This document shows positions 23,463 to 30,938 of a stretch of DNA of 44,960 nucleotides, piece by piece. The DNA is taken from contig DYID01000027.1 of assembly GCA_020723805.1 (NCBI GenBank), forward strand, positions 1-44,960, written 5' to 3'. Below the pieces are notes generated by a model. The model saw only the letters and a program-made list of their open reading frames with translations. It was not told the origin of the DNA and searched no databases. The DNA is from Anaerolinea sp. (lineage in GTDB: Bacteria; Chloroflexota; Anaerolineae; Anaerolineales; Villigracilaceae). Within the stretch, counting starts at the first letter, position 1. Every line of letters starts with the position of its first letter. Position numbers and translations under genes: made by a program.

Positions 23463-23605
23463 ATCGGGTTCAGGTTCCAGTGTTCGGGTTTCAAGTCCGC
23501 ACAGTATACATCCCGTTTCGTGAATTCTGCAACTTTTCCGCGCCTGCCGCATCCAAAGGATGATTACCTAAACCACCTTTTCCGACAAGGAGCATCAGAT
23601 TTCGT

Positions 23606-23998
23606 ATGGAAATGATTATTGACTTCCCCGGTGACTTGCGTGTGGATGCACACTTTGGACATTTCACTGTCCACACCGATCAACCCCCCGCTGCCAGCGC
23701 CCCAACACCCTTTGCAGTTTTCCTCGCCTCGATTGGGACCTGCGCCGGCATCTACGTCCTGGGCTTTTGCCGCCAACGCGGCATTCCCACTGACGGAATG
23801 CGTATTGTACAGCGCATGCACAGCAACCCCTTTACTGGTATGGTCAGTAAAATTGACCTGGACATTCAGGTCCCTGCCGGCTTCCCCGACAAATACCGCG
23901 ACTCGCTCATTCGCGCGGCGGAATTGTGCGCGGTGAAAAAGCACTTTGAGAACCCGCCTTCGTTCGAGATCACGACCACCAAAGTCGAGATGGCGTAA
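23606..23998 (+). CDS. OsmC-family protein
   Basis: A 130-aa protein of the OsmC/Ohr fold. The two cysteines expected of thiol peroxidase members are Cys in ASIGTCAGIYVLGFC and Cys in AAELCAVKKHFENPP. The order TPFAVFLASIGTC, then RMHSNPF, then ELCAVKK places it in the YhfA-like OsmC branch rather than classical Ohr. The only ribosome-like site (AAGGAG) is about 14 bases from ATG 23606. It heads a set of thiol-redox genes on the same strand. Confidence 0.88.
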   Translation: MEMIIDFPGDLRVDAHFGHFTVHTDQPPAASAPTPFAVFLASIGTCAGIYVLGFCRQRGIPTDGMRIVQRMHSNPFTGMVSKIDLDIQVPAGFPDKYRDSLIRAAELCAVKKHFENPPSFEITTTKVEMA

Positions 23999-24042
23999 TT
24001 CTCAAGGCGCACCAACCGTATTAGCAGATAAGGAACAGAAAG

Positions 24043-24711
24043 ATGGAAAGAGTTCTCAACGACCAGATTATCAAGCAAATCAATGAAGTATTCGAAGGCT
24101 TGCAGGAACCCGTGCAGGTGTTGTACTTCGGCTCGAAAGACAACTGCGATTACTGCGACGAGACCCGTCAACTGCTCGAAGAAGTAAGCGCCCTGAGCGA
24201 CAAAATCGAGTTGAGCGTATACGACGTGAATGAAAACGCCGACGTGGCGAAGCAGTTCAACGTCGCCTATGCGCCGGGCATCGTCATCGCCGCCAAGGAC
24301 AACGCCGAAGTGACCAACCTCGGCATCCAGTTTTCCGGCATCCCGTCCGGTCACGAATTCAGCACCCTCATCAACGACATCATCATCGTCTCCAAACGGG
24401 ACTCCGGGCTGGACCCCAAAACCCGCGAATATCTCAAAAACCTCGACAAGCCCCTGCACCTGCAGGTGTTCGTCACGCCCACCTGTCCGTACTGTCCACG
24501 TGCGGTTCTGCTCGCACATCAGATGGCGATGGAAAACCCGAAGATGATTCGCGCCGAAGGCGTGGAAGCGACCGAATTCCCCGAACTGGCAGATCGCTTC
24601 AACGTGCGCGGCGTGCCGCAGACCGTGATCAACTCCGGCGCAGGAATGGTCGTCGGCGCAGTCCCCGAACAGAACCTGCTGGCGGAGATCCGGCGCGCGC
24701 TGCAAAATTAA
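24043..24711 (+). CDS. Protein disulfide oxidoreductase, two thioredoxin/glutaredoxin domains
   Basis: A 222-aa protein with two fused thioredoxin-fold domains, each with a redox site: CDYC (about residue 35) and CPYC (about 148, in TPTCPYCPRA). The cis-Pro motifs are YAPGIVI and GVPQTVI. This layout matches the PDO proteins known mainly from thermophiles and also found in Chloroflexota, which form or reshuffle disulfides in the cytoplasm. AAGGAACAG precedes the ATG. No signal peptide is visible. Confidence 0.93.
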   Translation: MERVLNDQIIKQINEVFEGLQEPVQVLYFGSKDNCDYCDETRQLLEEVSALSDKIELSVYDVNENADVAKQFNVAYAPGIVIAAKDNAEVTNLGIQFSGIPSGHEFSTLINDIIIVSKRDSGLDPKTREYLKNLDKPLHLQVFVTPTCPYCPRAVLLAHQMAMENPKMIRAEGVEATEFPELADRFNVRGVPQTVINSGAGMVVGAVPEQNLLAEIRRALQN

Positions 24712-24725
24712 TTATCCAAGATTTC

Positions 24726-24795
24726 ACCACAGAGATCACAGAGGTCGCGGAGATTTTTATAAAGCAAACTCTGTGTTCTCTGTGCGCTCTGTGGT
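24726..24795 (+). repeat. Family D CACAGAG palindrome
   Basis: ACCACAGAG (24726-24734) pairs with CTCTGTGGT (24787-24795), with further ATCACAGAG / CTGTGTTCTCTGTG pairs inside. It fills the gap between the PDO and TlpA genes and resembles the sequence translated inside glycerate kinase (8487-8548). Confidence 0.75.
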
Positions 24796-24812
24796 ACCGA
24801 TTGGGCGTTGAC

Positions 24813-25397
24813 ATGGCAAAATCACAGAAGAAATATCGCCGCAAGCAAAAGAAGACTTTCCCCATCGTGCCGGTGGCGGCGGGATTGTTCCTGATCGGCT
24901 TTGCCGTTTTGGCGCTGGCATCTCCCAAAGCGGATGTCAATGCCGGAACGCAAAATTCGGTCGTGCCGATGGCGGTTGAGTTCGAAGCGCCGGAACTTGC
25001 CCTGCAAACCCTGGAAGGCAAGACCGAGGCGCTGGCAGATTACCGCGGACAGGTTGTCCTCGTCAACAACTGGGCGACTTGGTGCCCGCCCTGCAAAGCG
25101 GAAATGCCCACCCTCGTGGCATATCACAACAAACATGCGGCAAAGGGCTTCACCGTCATCGCCATCGAAGCGGGCGATCCGGCAGAGGAAGTTCGGCAAT
25201 TTGCGGAAAGGTACGGCATGACCTTCCCCGTCTGGCTCGACCCGGGCGGCGAGGCATTGAAAGCATTCCGAAATGGAACGCTCCCCAACTCCTACGTGAT
25301 AGACCGCACAGGAACCATCCGCCTGGCATGGACGGGCGAAATCAGCATGGAAATGCTGGAGAAGTACGTCACACCGTTGATTGCAGAAGGCAATTAA
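24813..25397 (+). CDS. TlpA/ResA-type thiol-disulfide oxidoreductase
   Basis: A 194-aa membrane-anchored thioredoxin. A basic start (MAKSQKKYRRKQKK) precedes one membrane helix (FPIVPVAAGLFLIGFAVLAL), with the thioredoxin domain outside. NNWATWCPPCKAEMPTL carries the CPPC redox site, and PNSYVIDRTGTI holds the cis-Pro region. Such proteins reduce extracytoplasmic disulfides, often for cytochrome c maturation. ATG 24813 is preferred over TTG 24801; the ribosome site is weak. The glutaredoxin gene follows after 28 bases. Confidence 0.92.
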   Translation: MAKSQKKYRRKQKKTFPIVPVAAGLFLIGFAVLALASPKADVNAGTQNSVVPMAVEFEAPELALQTLEGKTEALADYRGQVVLVNNWATWCPPCKAEMPTLVAYHNKHAAKGFTVIAIEAGDPAEEVRQFAERYGMTFPVWLDPGGEALKAFRNGTLPNSYVIDRTGTIRLAWTGEISMEMLEKYVTPLIAEGN

Positions 25398-25425
25398 ACC
25401 AAGTCCACAACGTTTCGAGGTGCAA

Positions 25426-25680
25426 ATGACAGAAACCAAACCCCAACCCCGCGTCATCATTTTCAGCACGCCCACCTGCTCTTTTTGCAACATGGCAAAA
25501 AAGTATTTTCGCGAAAAGGGCATCAAATTCAAGGACGTGGATGTAAGCCGCGACCCCGTCGCCGCGCGCGACATGGTGCGCCGCTCCGGTCAACAAGGCG
25601 TGCCCGTCATTGACATTGGCGGAAAAATCGTGGTCGGCTTCGACCGCGTAAAAATCAACAAATATCTTGGCATTCAATAG
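25426..25680 (+). CDS. Glutaredoxin-like protein (NrdH/Grx type)
   Basis: An 84-aa glutaredoxin with FSTPTCSFCNMAKKYF (CSFC site), the cis-Pro in QGVPVIDIGGKIVVGFD and no membrane segment. It would reduce cytoplasmic disulfides. GAGGTG sits 4 bases before ATG 25426. It is probably co-transcribed with the TlpA-like gene. Its 3' end overlaps the promoter of groES. Confidence 0.93.
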   Translation: MTETKPQPRVIIFSTPTCSFCNMAKKYFREKGIKFKDVDVSRDPVAARDMVRRSGQQGVPVIDIGGKIVVGFDRVKINKYLGIQ

Positions 25681-25695
25681 CCATTAGCATAAAAT
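25667..25695 (+). promoter_or_regulatory. Promoter of groES
   Basis: TTGGCA (25667-25672), a 17-base spacer and TAAAAT (25690-25695), lying across the glutaredoxin stop codon. No CIRCE inverted repeat is present. Confidence 0.75.
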
Positions 25696-25744
25696 ACACT
25701 CTCGCGTCAGACTTTATCTGTAACACCAACCTCTGGAGGTAAAC

Positions 25745-26023
25745 ATGTCGAAAAAGATCAATCTTCAACCCCTGGGCACGCGCGTGCTCGTCAAACCGCT
25801 CGAACAGGAAAGCAAGACCGCTTCCGGCCTGCTCCTGCCCGAAACCGCCAAGGAAAAACCGCAAACCGGCATCGTTGTAGCAGTGGGCGATGACGAAGAC
25901 ATCAAACTGCAAGTCAACGACAAGGTGCTGTTCGCCAAGTACAGCGGCACCGAATTCAAACTGGACGGCACGGATTATCTCCTGCTCGAAGCCAACGACG
26001 TGCTGGCAAAATTCCTGAACTAA
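25745..26023 (+). CDS. groES: Co-chaperonin GroES
   Basis: A 92-aa GroES/Hsp10: LQPLGTRVLVKPLEQESKT at the start, the mobile loop ASGLLLPETAKEKPQ, then GIVVAVG, VLFAKYSGTEFKLDG and LLLEANDVLA. It caps the GroEL chamber. TCTGGAGG gives a strong ribosome site, with its own promoter and a terminator at 26048. No groEL follows, so the chaperonin gene must lie elsewhere or this is a second GroES. Confidence 0.97.
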   Translation: MSKKINLQPLGTRVLVKPLEQESKTASGLLLPETAKEKPQTGIVVAVGDDEDIKLQVNDKVLFAKYSGTEFKLDGTDYLLLEANDVLAKFLN

Positions 26024-26047
26024 TCCTCTGGAATTCCAGTCCGCAAA

Positions 26048-26076
26048 AATCCGAAGTCTCGGCTTCGGATTTTTTG
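26048..26076 (+). terminator. Terminator of groES
   Basis: AATCCGAAG (26048-26056) pairs with CTTCGGATT (26063-26071), followed by a run of T. Confidence 0.9.
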
Positions 26077-26179
26077 TTTTCCCAAATCAGGTATCATCAA
26101 GGCGTAATTGGCGGTCTCTACTGCCAGATTGCATACATCTTGCAATTCGTTGATCAACCCACTAATAAAGAAGGACACC

Positions 26180-26617
26180 ATGGAAACGATCCTCATCATC
26201 ATCCTCATCGGTCTGGCGGGCGGCGTGGCAGTGGGACTGCAAAGCCCGATGGCGAGTCTCCTCACCCAAAAACTGGGTCTCTTCGAAAGCGCCTTCATTG
26301 TCCACATCGGCGGGGCGGTGATGGCGCTGATTCCCATCCTGTTTCACAGTGGCGGAAGGTTAAGTCAGTGGCGCAGTGTGCCGTGGTACACGCTCGGCGC
26401 GGGCGTCTTCGGGCTGGTGGTCATCGCGGCAATCAGTTACACGATTCCCCGTGTGGGCGTGGCGGCGGCAATTGTCACCGTCGTGGCAGGACAAATTTTG
26501 ACGGGCGTCGTAATTGACCATTTCGGGCTGTTGAATTCCACACTGCGCCCGCTCGACCTCAGCCGCACCATCGGGCTGGGCATCGTCCTCTTTGGGGTCT
26601 GGTTGACGGTGCGCTGA
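26180..26617 (+). CDS. YdcZ-type (DUF606) DMT transporter
   Basis: A 145-aa membrane protein with five hydrophobic segments: ILIIILIGLAGGVAVGLQ, SAFIVHIGGAVMALIPILF, LGAGVFGLVVIAAISYTI, AAAIVTVVAGQILTGVVI and TIGLGIVLFGVWLTV. The pattern GLQSPMASLLTQKLG and DHFGLLN are typical of YdcZ half-size transporters, whose substrates are unknown. AAGAAGGA precedes ATG 26180. Confidence 0.87.
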   Translation: METILIIILIGLAGGVAVGLQSPMASLLTQKLGLFESAFIVHIGGAVMALIPILFHSGGRLSQWRSVPWYTLGAGVFGLVVIAAISYTIPRVGVAAAIVTVVAGQILTGVVIDHFGLLNSTLRPLDLSRTIGLGIVLFGVWLTVR

Positions 26618-26633
26618 GTTTCACGCGTATAAT
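26603..26633 (+). promoter_or_regulatory. Possible promoter of polX
   Basis: TATAAT (26628-26633) lies 17 bases before the polX ATG. TTGACG (26603-26608) is 19 bases further up, a rather long spacer. Confidence 0.5.
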
Positions 26634-26650
26634 CGCCGTGGAGGTGTCGC

Positions 26651-28378
26651 ATGATGAACAACCGTCAACTGGCAGACACGTTCACCCTCATCGCCAATTT
26701 ACTGGAGATCAAGGGCGAGATCATCTACAAAACGCTGGCATACCGCAAGGCGGCGGAAAGCCTCCTCAGCCTGGGGCGTGAAGCCTCTGAGTATTGGAAG
26801 GAGGGCAAACTCGAAGACATCCCCGGCGTGGGCAAAGCCATCGCCGAAAAAATTGACGAACTGCTCCGCACCGGCAAACTCGAATTTTTGGAAAAACTCA
26901 AACAGGAAGTGCCGGAAGAACTCGCCGCCTGGCTTGCCGTGCCGGGATTGGGACCCAAGAAAGTTGCCCTCATCTGGAAGACGCTCGGCATCACGGCTCT
27001 TTCGGACCTCGAAACTGCTGCGCGTGAAGGGAAACTGCGCAACCTCCCCGGCATGGGCGCCAAGTCCGAGAGCGCCATCCTCGAAGGGATTGCCTCCCTC
27101 GCCCGCAGGTCGGGACGGATTCCCCTCGGGCGGGCATACCCCCTCGCGCAGGACATCATCAGAATCCTCAAAGGGGTGAAGGGAGTCGTCGCGGCAGAAC
27201 CAGCCGGCAGTTTAAGAAGGATGCGTTCCACCGTCGGCGATTTGGATATTCTGGTGGCGGCGAAAGAGTCCGCGCCGGTGATGGAGGCGGTCGTCAATCT
27301 GCCCGGCGTTTCGCGCGTGCTGGGCAAAGGCGAGACCAAAGCCTCCATCGAATTTGCGGATGGAGTCCGCGCGCAGGTCTGGGTGCATCCGCCGGAACGG
27401 TTTGGCACGGCGCTGCAATACGCCACCGGCTCGAAAGACCATAACGTGCAGTTGCGCCAGCTGGCACTCGAAAAAGGGCTGTCGTTATCGGAGCATTCGT
27501 TTACCAAGGTGAAGGGCGGAAAAGAAATCCTGTGCGCTACGGAAGAGGAAGTGTATGAAACGCTGGGCTTGCCGTGGATTCCGCCCGAACTGCGCGAAGA
27601 CCGCGGCGAAGTGCAGGCGGCAAAGGCAAACAAACTCCCCAAGTTGATCGAGGTCAAAGACATCAAAGCCGATTTGCAGGTGCATTCCACCTGGAGCGAC
27701 GGGAAACTCTCGATGCTGGAGATGGCGCGCGCCGCGGCGAAACGCGGCATCAAGGTCATTGCCTTCACCGACCATTCCGTGAGTCTCGGCGTCACGGGCG
27801 GCTTGAGCATCGAACGGCACAAACAGCAAGCCGCCGAAATCAAAAAGATTCAAAAACAACTTGGCGATGAGATTTTGATTCTGCACGCCTCGGAAGTGGA
27901 AATCAAAGCCGACGGCTCGCTCGATTATCCCGATGAATTCCTCGCCAGCCTCGACCTGGTGCTGGCTTCGATGCACACTTCGCTCAGACAGCCGCGCGAG
28001 AAGGTGACCGAGCGTATGCTCAACGCCATCCGCAACCCGCACGTGGACATCATCGGTCATCCCACGGGACGGCTGATCCCCGACCGCGAAGGCGCGGACC
28101 TCGATATGGACGCCGTGCTTCAAGCCGCCGCTGAAAGCGGCGTGGCGCTGGAAATCAACGCCCATCCATCCCGCCTCGACCTGGACGATATGTATGCCCG
28201 CCGCGCCAAAGAGTTGGGCATCCCCATCAGCATCAACACCGACGCGCACTCCGAAGGCGACTTCGACATGCTTTTCTACGGCGTCGCCATCGCCCGCCGC
28301 GCCTGGCTGACAAAGAACGACGTGATCAACTGCTGGTCAACAGACAAATTGCTGAAGTGGTTGAAGAGTAGAGGGTGA
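26651..28378 (+). CDS. polX: X-family DNA polymerase with PHP domain (PolX)
   Basis: A 575-aa repair protein. An N-terminal 8-kDa-like domain with helix-hairpin-helix motifs (DIPGVGKAIAEKI, VPGLGPKKVALIW, LPGMGAKSE) leads to a nucleotidyltransferase palm with GSLRRMRSTVGDLDI (Asp 197 and 199) and ALQYATGSKDHN, then a C-terminal PHP phosphoesterase domain (DLQVHSTWSDG, FTDHS, ASEVEIKADGSLD, ASMHTSL, HPTGR, INAHPSRLD, NTDAHS). The third palm Asp, usual in VDLRVV-type strands before PPE, is Gln 242 here (RAQVWVHPPE), so polymerase activity may be weak or lost while the exonuclease domain looks intact. A strong GGAGG ribosome site precedes the start. Confidence 0.94.
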   Translation: MMNNRQLADTFTLIANLLEIKGEIIYKTLAYRKAAESLLSLGREASEYWKEGKLEDIPGVGKAIAEKIDELLRTGKLEFLEKLKQEVPEELAAWLAVPGLGPKKVALIWKTLGITALSDLETAAREGKLRNLPGMGAKSESAILEGIASLARRSGRIPLGRAYPLAQDIIRILKGVKGVVAAEPAGSLRRMRSTVGDLDILVAAKESAPVMEAVVNLPGVSRVLGKGETKASIEFADGVRAQVWVHPPERFGTALQYATGSKDHNVQLRQLALEKGLSLSEHSFTKVKGGKEILCATEEEVYETLGLPWIPPELREDRGEVQAAKANKLPKLIEVKDIKADLQVHSTWSDGKLSMLEMARAAAKRGIKVIAFTDHSVSLGVTGGLSIERHKQQAAEIKKIQKQLGDEILILHASEVEIKADGSLDYPDEFLASLDLVLASMHTSLRQPREKVTERMLNAIRNPHVDIIGHPTGRLIPDREGADLDMDAVLQAAAESGVALEINAHPSRLDLDDMYARRAKELGIPISINTDAHSEGDFDMLFYGVAIARRAWLTKNDVINCWSTDKLLKWLKSRG

Positions 28379-28416
28379 TCATCATGAAATGCTCTGTTAC
28401 AAGCATTCAAAAAACC

Positions 28417-28476
28417 TGCATAGTTTGCGCTCTCTTGCGCAAACGAAGGCGTTAGAGAACGCCCGGTACGCATCCA
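28417..28476 (+). repeat. Family B hairpin pair after polX
   Basis: TTTGCGC TCTCTT GCGCAAA (28424-28443) and GGCGT TAGAGA ACGCC (28448-28463) lie 5 bases apart, with complementary loops (TCTC and GAGA). The flanks GCATA and TACGC resemble those of the copy at 34562. It sits between polX and the small gene at 28502. Confidence 0.75.
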
Positions 28477-28501
28477 AAAATATCCTTACAACGGAATAAC
28501 C

Positions 28502-28756
28502 ATGAAGAACCCCTTCGGCGACCAGCCAGTGCCCGGCTCGCACCACAACCTGCCGGAACGTCTCTACAAAAAAGTCTCGGCAACTGTCGGGGAGCAGGTC
28601 TTCGAGACGATGCTGAAGGCTTGCGAAAACGCGCTGGACGAGGAGCATGTCGCCTTGTCCCGCGCGGAACGGAAGCGCCTGTTCTCTGAGGTTGTAAAAA
28701 GAATGATGGAAGAGATGAGCCGGAGGCTTGACCCGCCGTCGAAAGATGTGGGGTAA
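28502..28756 (+). CDS. Small helical protein, 84 aa, unknown
   Basis: I do not recognise this family. After a Pro/His-rich start (MKNPFGDQPVPGSHHNLPERLY) the rest should form two or three amphipathic helices (VGEQVFETMLKACENAL, RAERKRLFSEVVKRMMEEMSRRL). It is charged, with no membrane segment. The ribosome site is weak (CGGAA). Codon use resembles the neighbours, and it is separated from polX by a family B repeat. Its length and even charge pattern make a real gene more likely than not. Confidence 0.6.
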   Translation: MKNPFGDQPVPGSHHNLPERLYKKVSATVGEQVFETMLKACENALDEEHVALSRAERKRLFSEVVKRMMEEMSRRLDPPSKDVG

Positions 28757-28859
28757 CAAAACGGTTGCTAGCCGGTTGTTTTAGTTTTCCTATGGGGGGG
28801 AATATCCATCCGACATATCTACTCACCTGGCTTGTTGGCTGTCGGGCGATTTTCCAGCC

Positions 28860-28894
28860 TTGACAGCCACACTTTTTGTGATTATATTCACAAA
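28860..28894 (+). promoter_or_regulatory. Promoter with CRP-type palindrome over the -10
   Basis: Consensus TTGACA (28860-28865), a 17-base spacer and TATATT (28883-28888). Covering the -10 is TTTGTGA (28875-28881), six bases, then TCACAAA (28888-28894). This contains TGTGA-N6-TCACA, the consensus of the CRP/FNR regulator family. A site placed here would be expected to repress. Confidence 0.75.
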
Positions 28895-28925
28895 TAAGAC
28901 CTGAATAGTCCACAAAGGAGGCGTC

Positions 28926-30410
28926 ATGTCTGGCAGAGTTTTATTGATCAATCCGGCGCGTCACTTCATTGCCAACCAAAATGGATTGGGCTATCTCGTT
29001 CCTCTTGGTCTCATTTGTATCGGAGGTCCATTGGTTGATGCAGGCTTCACAGTCAAATTGATTGACCATGACGCCTACGGATGGTCTTTCAAAAAACTAC
29101 GCAGGGAAGTGGGGAAGTTTCAGCCGGATTATGTACTGCTCGGACATTCAGGCTCAACGGCGGCGCATAAAACTGCGCTAGAAACGATTCACGAAATCAA
29201 ACAAACATTTCCACATGTCAAAGTGATTTATGGGGGCGTTTATCCATCTTACGCCGACCAAAGTATCTTACGCGACTGTCACGAAATAGATGTCATTGTG
29301 CGCGGTGAAGGGGAGCAGACCAGTGTTGAGTTAATTCGTGCTCTCGAAAATCGGGAAGACCTTGAACAAGTGGAAGGAATCACATGGAGGAAGGGGAGCC
29401 AAATCATCGTCAATCGTTCGCGTGCGCCGCTCCAAAATCTCGATGCTTACCGTCCTGGATGGGAATTGGTGGACTGGTCGCTGTATCGAATGTTCGGCTT
29501 CAAACGCGCCGCCGGACTTCAGTTCAGCCGCGGCTGTCCGCTCACATGTGTGTATTGCGGTCAATGGCTGTTCTGGAAAAAATGGCGGCACCGCAGTCCC
29601 GAAAACATCGTCGAACAATTGAAAATACTTTCGACGGAGTATGGCGTTGATTACGTTTGGTTTGCAGATGAAAATTTTGCCGCGGACAAAGATACCGTCA
29701 AACGTCTATTGGAGTTGATCATCGAGGCAAAACTAAATCTCAGCCTTAATATCAATATGACTGCGGCGTCTGTGGTTCGCGACGCAGACATCATCCATCT
29801 CTACAAAGCCGCGGGAATTGATTATGTGGTCATGGGCGTCGAGGCGCTCAAAGACAGCGTGATTACCAGCATCCGCAAGAACAATCCGTTCGAAACTTCC
29901 AAAGAAGCGGTTAGGCTGCTGCGACAAAACAACATCCTGAGTCTGACAAATATAATTTACGGGTTAGAAGACGAAAGTTGGAAGACCTTATGGGAAAAGT
30001 TTACAGGCTTGCTCGAACTGGATTCGGACATTCTCAACGCCATGTATCTGACGCCTCATTTCTGGACGGCGCAAGGGAAAACGACCAAGCCATCTGACGT
30101 GATTCAAAGCGATTTGGACAAATGGTCGTACCGAAATCAGGTGATTGCCACGCCGCATCTCAAGCCATTGGAATTGTTCGTTGGGGTTAAAATGACCGAA
30201 ATTCTCTTTCACCTGCGTCCCAAGGCATTGAAGCGCATCCTCTTCGGCGGGGATAAGAGATACCTCAAGATTATGCGCTCTTCCATGTGGATTGGTGTTA
30301 AGGTCATTCTGGCGGAAATTTTCGAATTTGTTTTCAAAACAAAATTTGTCGTGCAAGGAAGTCTGAAAAAATTACCCGGGCATGAAACGCATTTGCCTGT
30401 TTTGAAATAA
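28926..30410 (+). CDS. B12-binding-domain radical SAM enzyme
   Basis: A 494-aa protein. The first 150 residues form a cobalamin-binding-like Rossmann domain (VLLINPARHF, GGPLVDAGFTVKLIDHD, YVLLGHSGST, VIYGGVYPSY, IDVIVRGEGE) without a DxHxxG motif. The radical SAM domain has FSRGCPLTCVYCGQW (C-x3-C-x2-C), YVWFADENF and GIDYVVMGVEALKDS. The family includes BchE-like cyclases, methylases and tailoring enzymes; I cannot name the reaction. A perfect ribosome site (AAAGGAGG) and its own regulated promoter precede it. The GC content is lower than in neighbouring genes. The C-terminal 100 residues are basic and hydrophobic, perhaps membrane-associated. Confidence 0.87.
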   Translation: MSGRVLLINPARHFIANQNGLGYLVPLGLICIGGPLVDAGFTVKLIDHDAYGWSFKKLRREVGKFQPDYVLLGHSGSTAAHKTALETIHEIKQTFPHVKVIYGGVYPSYADQSILRDCHEIDVIVRGEGEQTSVELIRALENREDLEQVEGITWRKGSQIIVNRSRAPLQNLDAYRPGWELVDWSLYRMFGFKRAAGLQFSRGCPLTCVYCGQWLFWKKWRHRSPENIVEQLKILSTEYGVDYVWFADENFAADKDTVKRLLELIIEAKLNLSLNINMTAASVVRDADIIHLYKAAGIDYVVMGVEALKDSVITSIRKNNPFETSKEAVRLLRQNNILSLTNIIYGLEDESWKTLWEKFTGLLELDSDILNAMYLTPHFWTAQGKTTKPSDVIQSDLDKWSYRNQVIATPHLKPLELFVGVKMTEILFHLRPKALKRILFGGDKRYLKIMRSSMWIGVKVILAEIFEFVFKTKFVVQGSLKKLPGHETHLPVLK

Positions 30411-30428
30411 ACTGTTGGGGTGGGCAAA

Positions 30429-30899
30429 ATGACTCTCCTCAAAACCATCCTCTTCCTCTGTCTCGTGCCGGGTCTGCTGTTGGGGTATCTTCCCTATCGC
30501 GTTGCCGCAGCAGATGTGGAACTCTTCGCGCCGGGCGTTCTCGCCTGGCTGGCGTTTCCCTTTTGGCTGTTGGGCGGCGCTGGCGTGCTTTGGTGTGTTT
30601 GGAATTTTCTCTTTTACGGCAAAGGGACACCCGCGCCAATTGACCCGCCCCGCAAACTGGTGACGGTGGGACTCTACCGCTTCGTCCGCAACCCGATGTA
30701 TGTTTCCGCCATCGTTGCATTACTCGGCTGGAGTCTTTGGTCGCCGTCCGTGCCGCTGCTCGCCGCGCCGTTCCTCTTCTTCACAGCGGCACATCTGTTT
30801 GTGACCGGCTACGAGGAGCCCACACTGAAGAAAAAGTTTGGCGCGGTATATGAAGACTATTGCAGACTTGTTCCGCGCTGGATTCCAAAATTGAAATAA
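30429..30899 (+). CDS. Isoprenylcysteine-carboxyl-methyltransferase-like membrane protein
   Basis: A 156-aa protein with about four membrane segments and the ICMT/PEMT signature: LVTVGLYRFVRNPMYVSAIVALLG in the middle, and EEPTLKKKFGAVYEDYCRLVPRWIP at the end, which form the SAM-binding region. In bacteria these enzymes methylate lipids or small molecules; the substrate is unknown. ATG 30429 has GGGGTGG upstream and starts 18 bases after the radical SAM gene, so the two are probably co-transcribed. Confidence 0.87.
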   Translation: MTLLKTILFLCLVPGLLLGYLPYRVAAADVELFAPGVLAWLAFPFWLLGGAGVLWCVWNFLFYGKGTPAPIDPPRKLVTVGLYRFVRNPMYVSAIVALLGWSLWSPSVPLLAAPFLFFTAAHLFVTGYEEPTLKKKFGAVYEDYCRLVPRWIPKLK

Positions 30900-30938
30900 T
30901 CTCCCAATTGTCATTTCCCCACCAAAGGATACCTTCCC

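Noticed and set aside
25667-25744. CIRCE (HrcA) operator before groES
   Set aside because: TTAGCA occurs once, but there is no GAGTGCTAA partner at the CIRCE spacing.
28926-30410. BchE (anaerobic Mg-protoporphyrin cyclase) call
   Set aside because: The B12 plus radical SAM layout is shared by many enzymes, and no bacteriochlorophyll genes are nearby, so the specific name is not supported.
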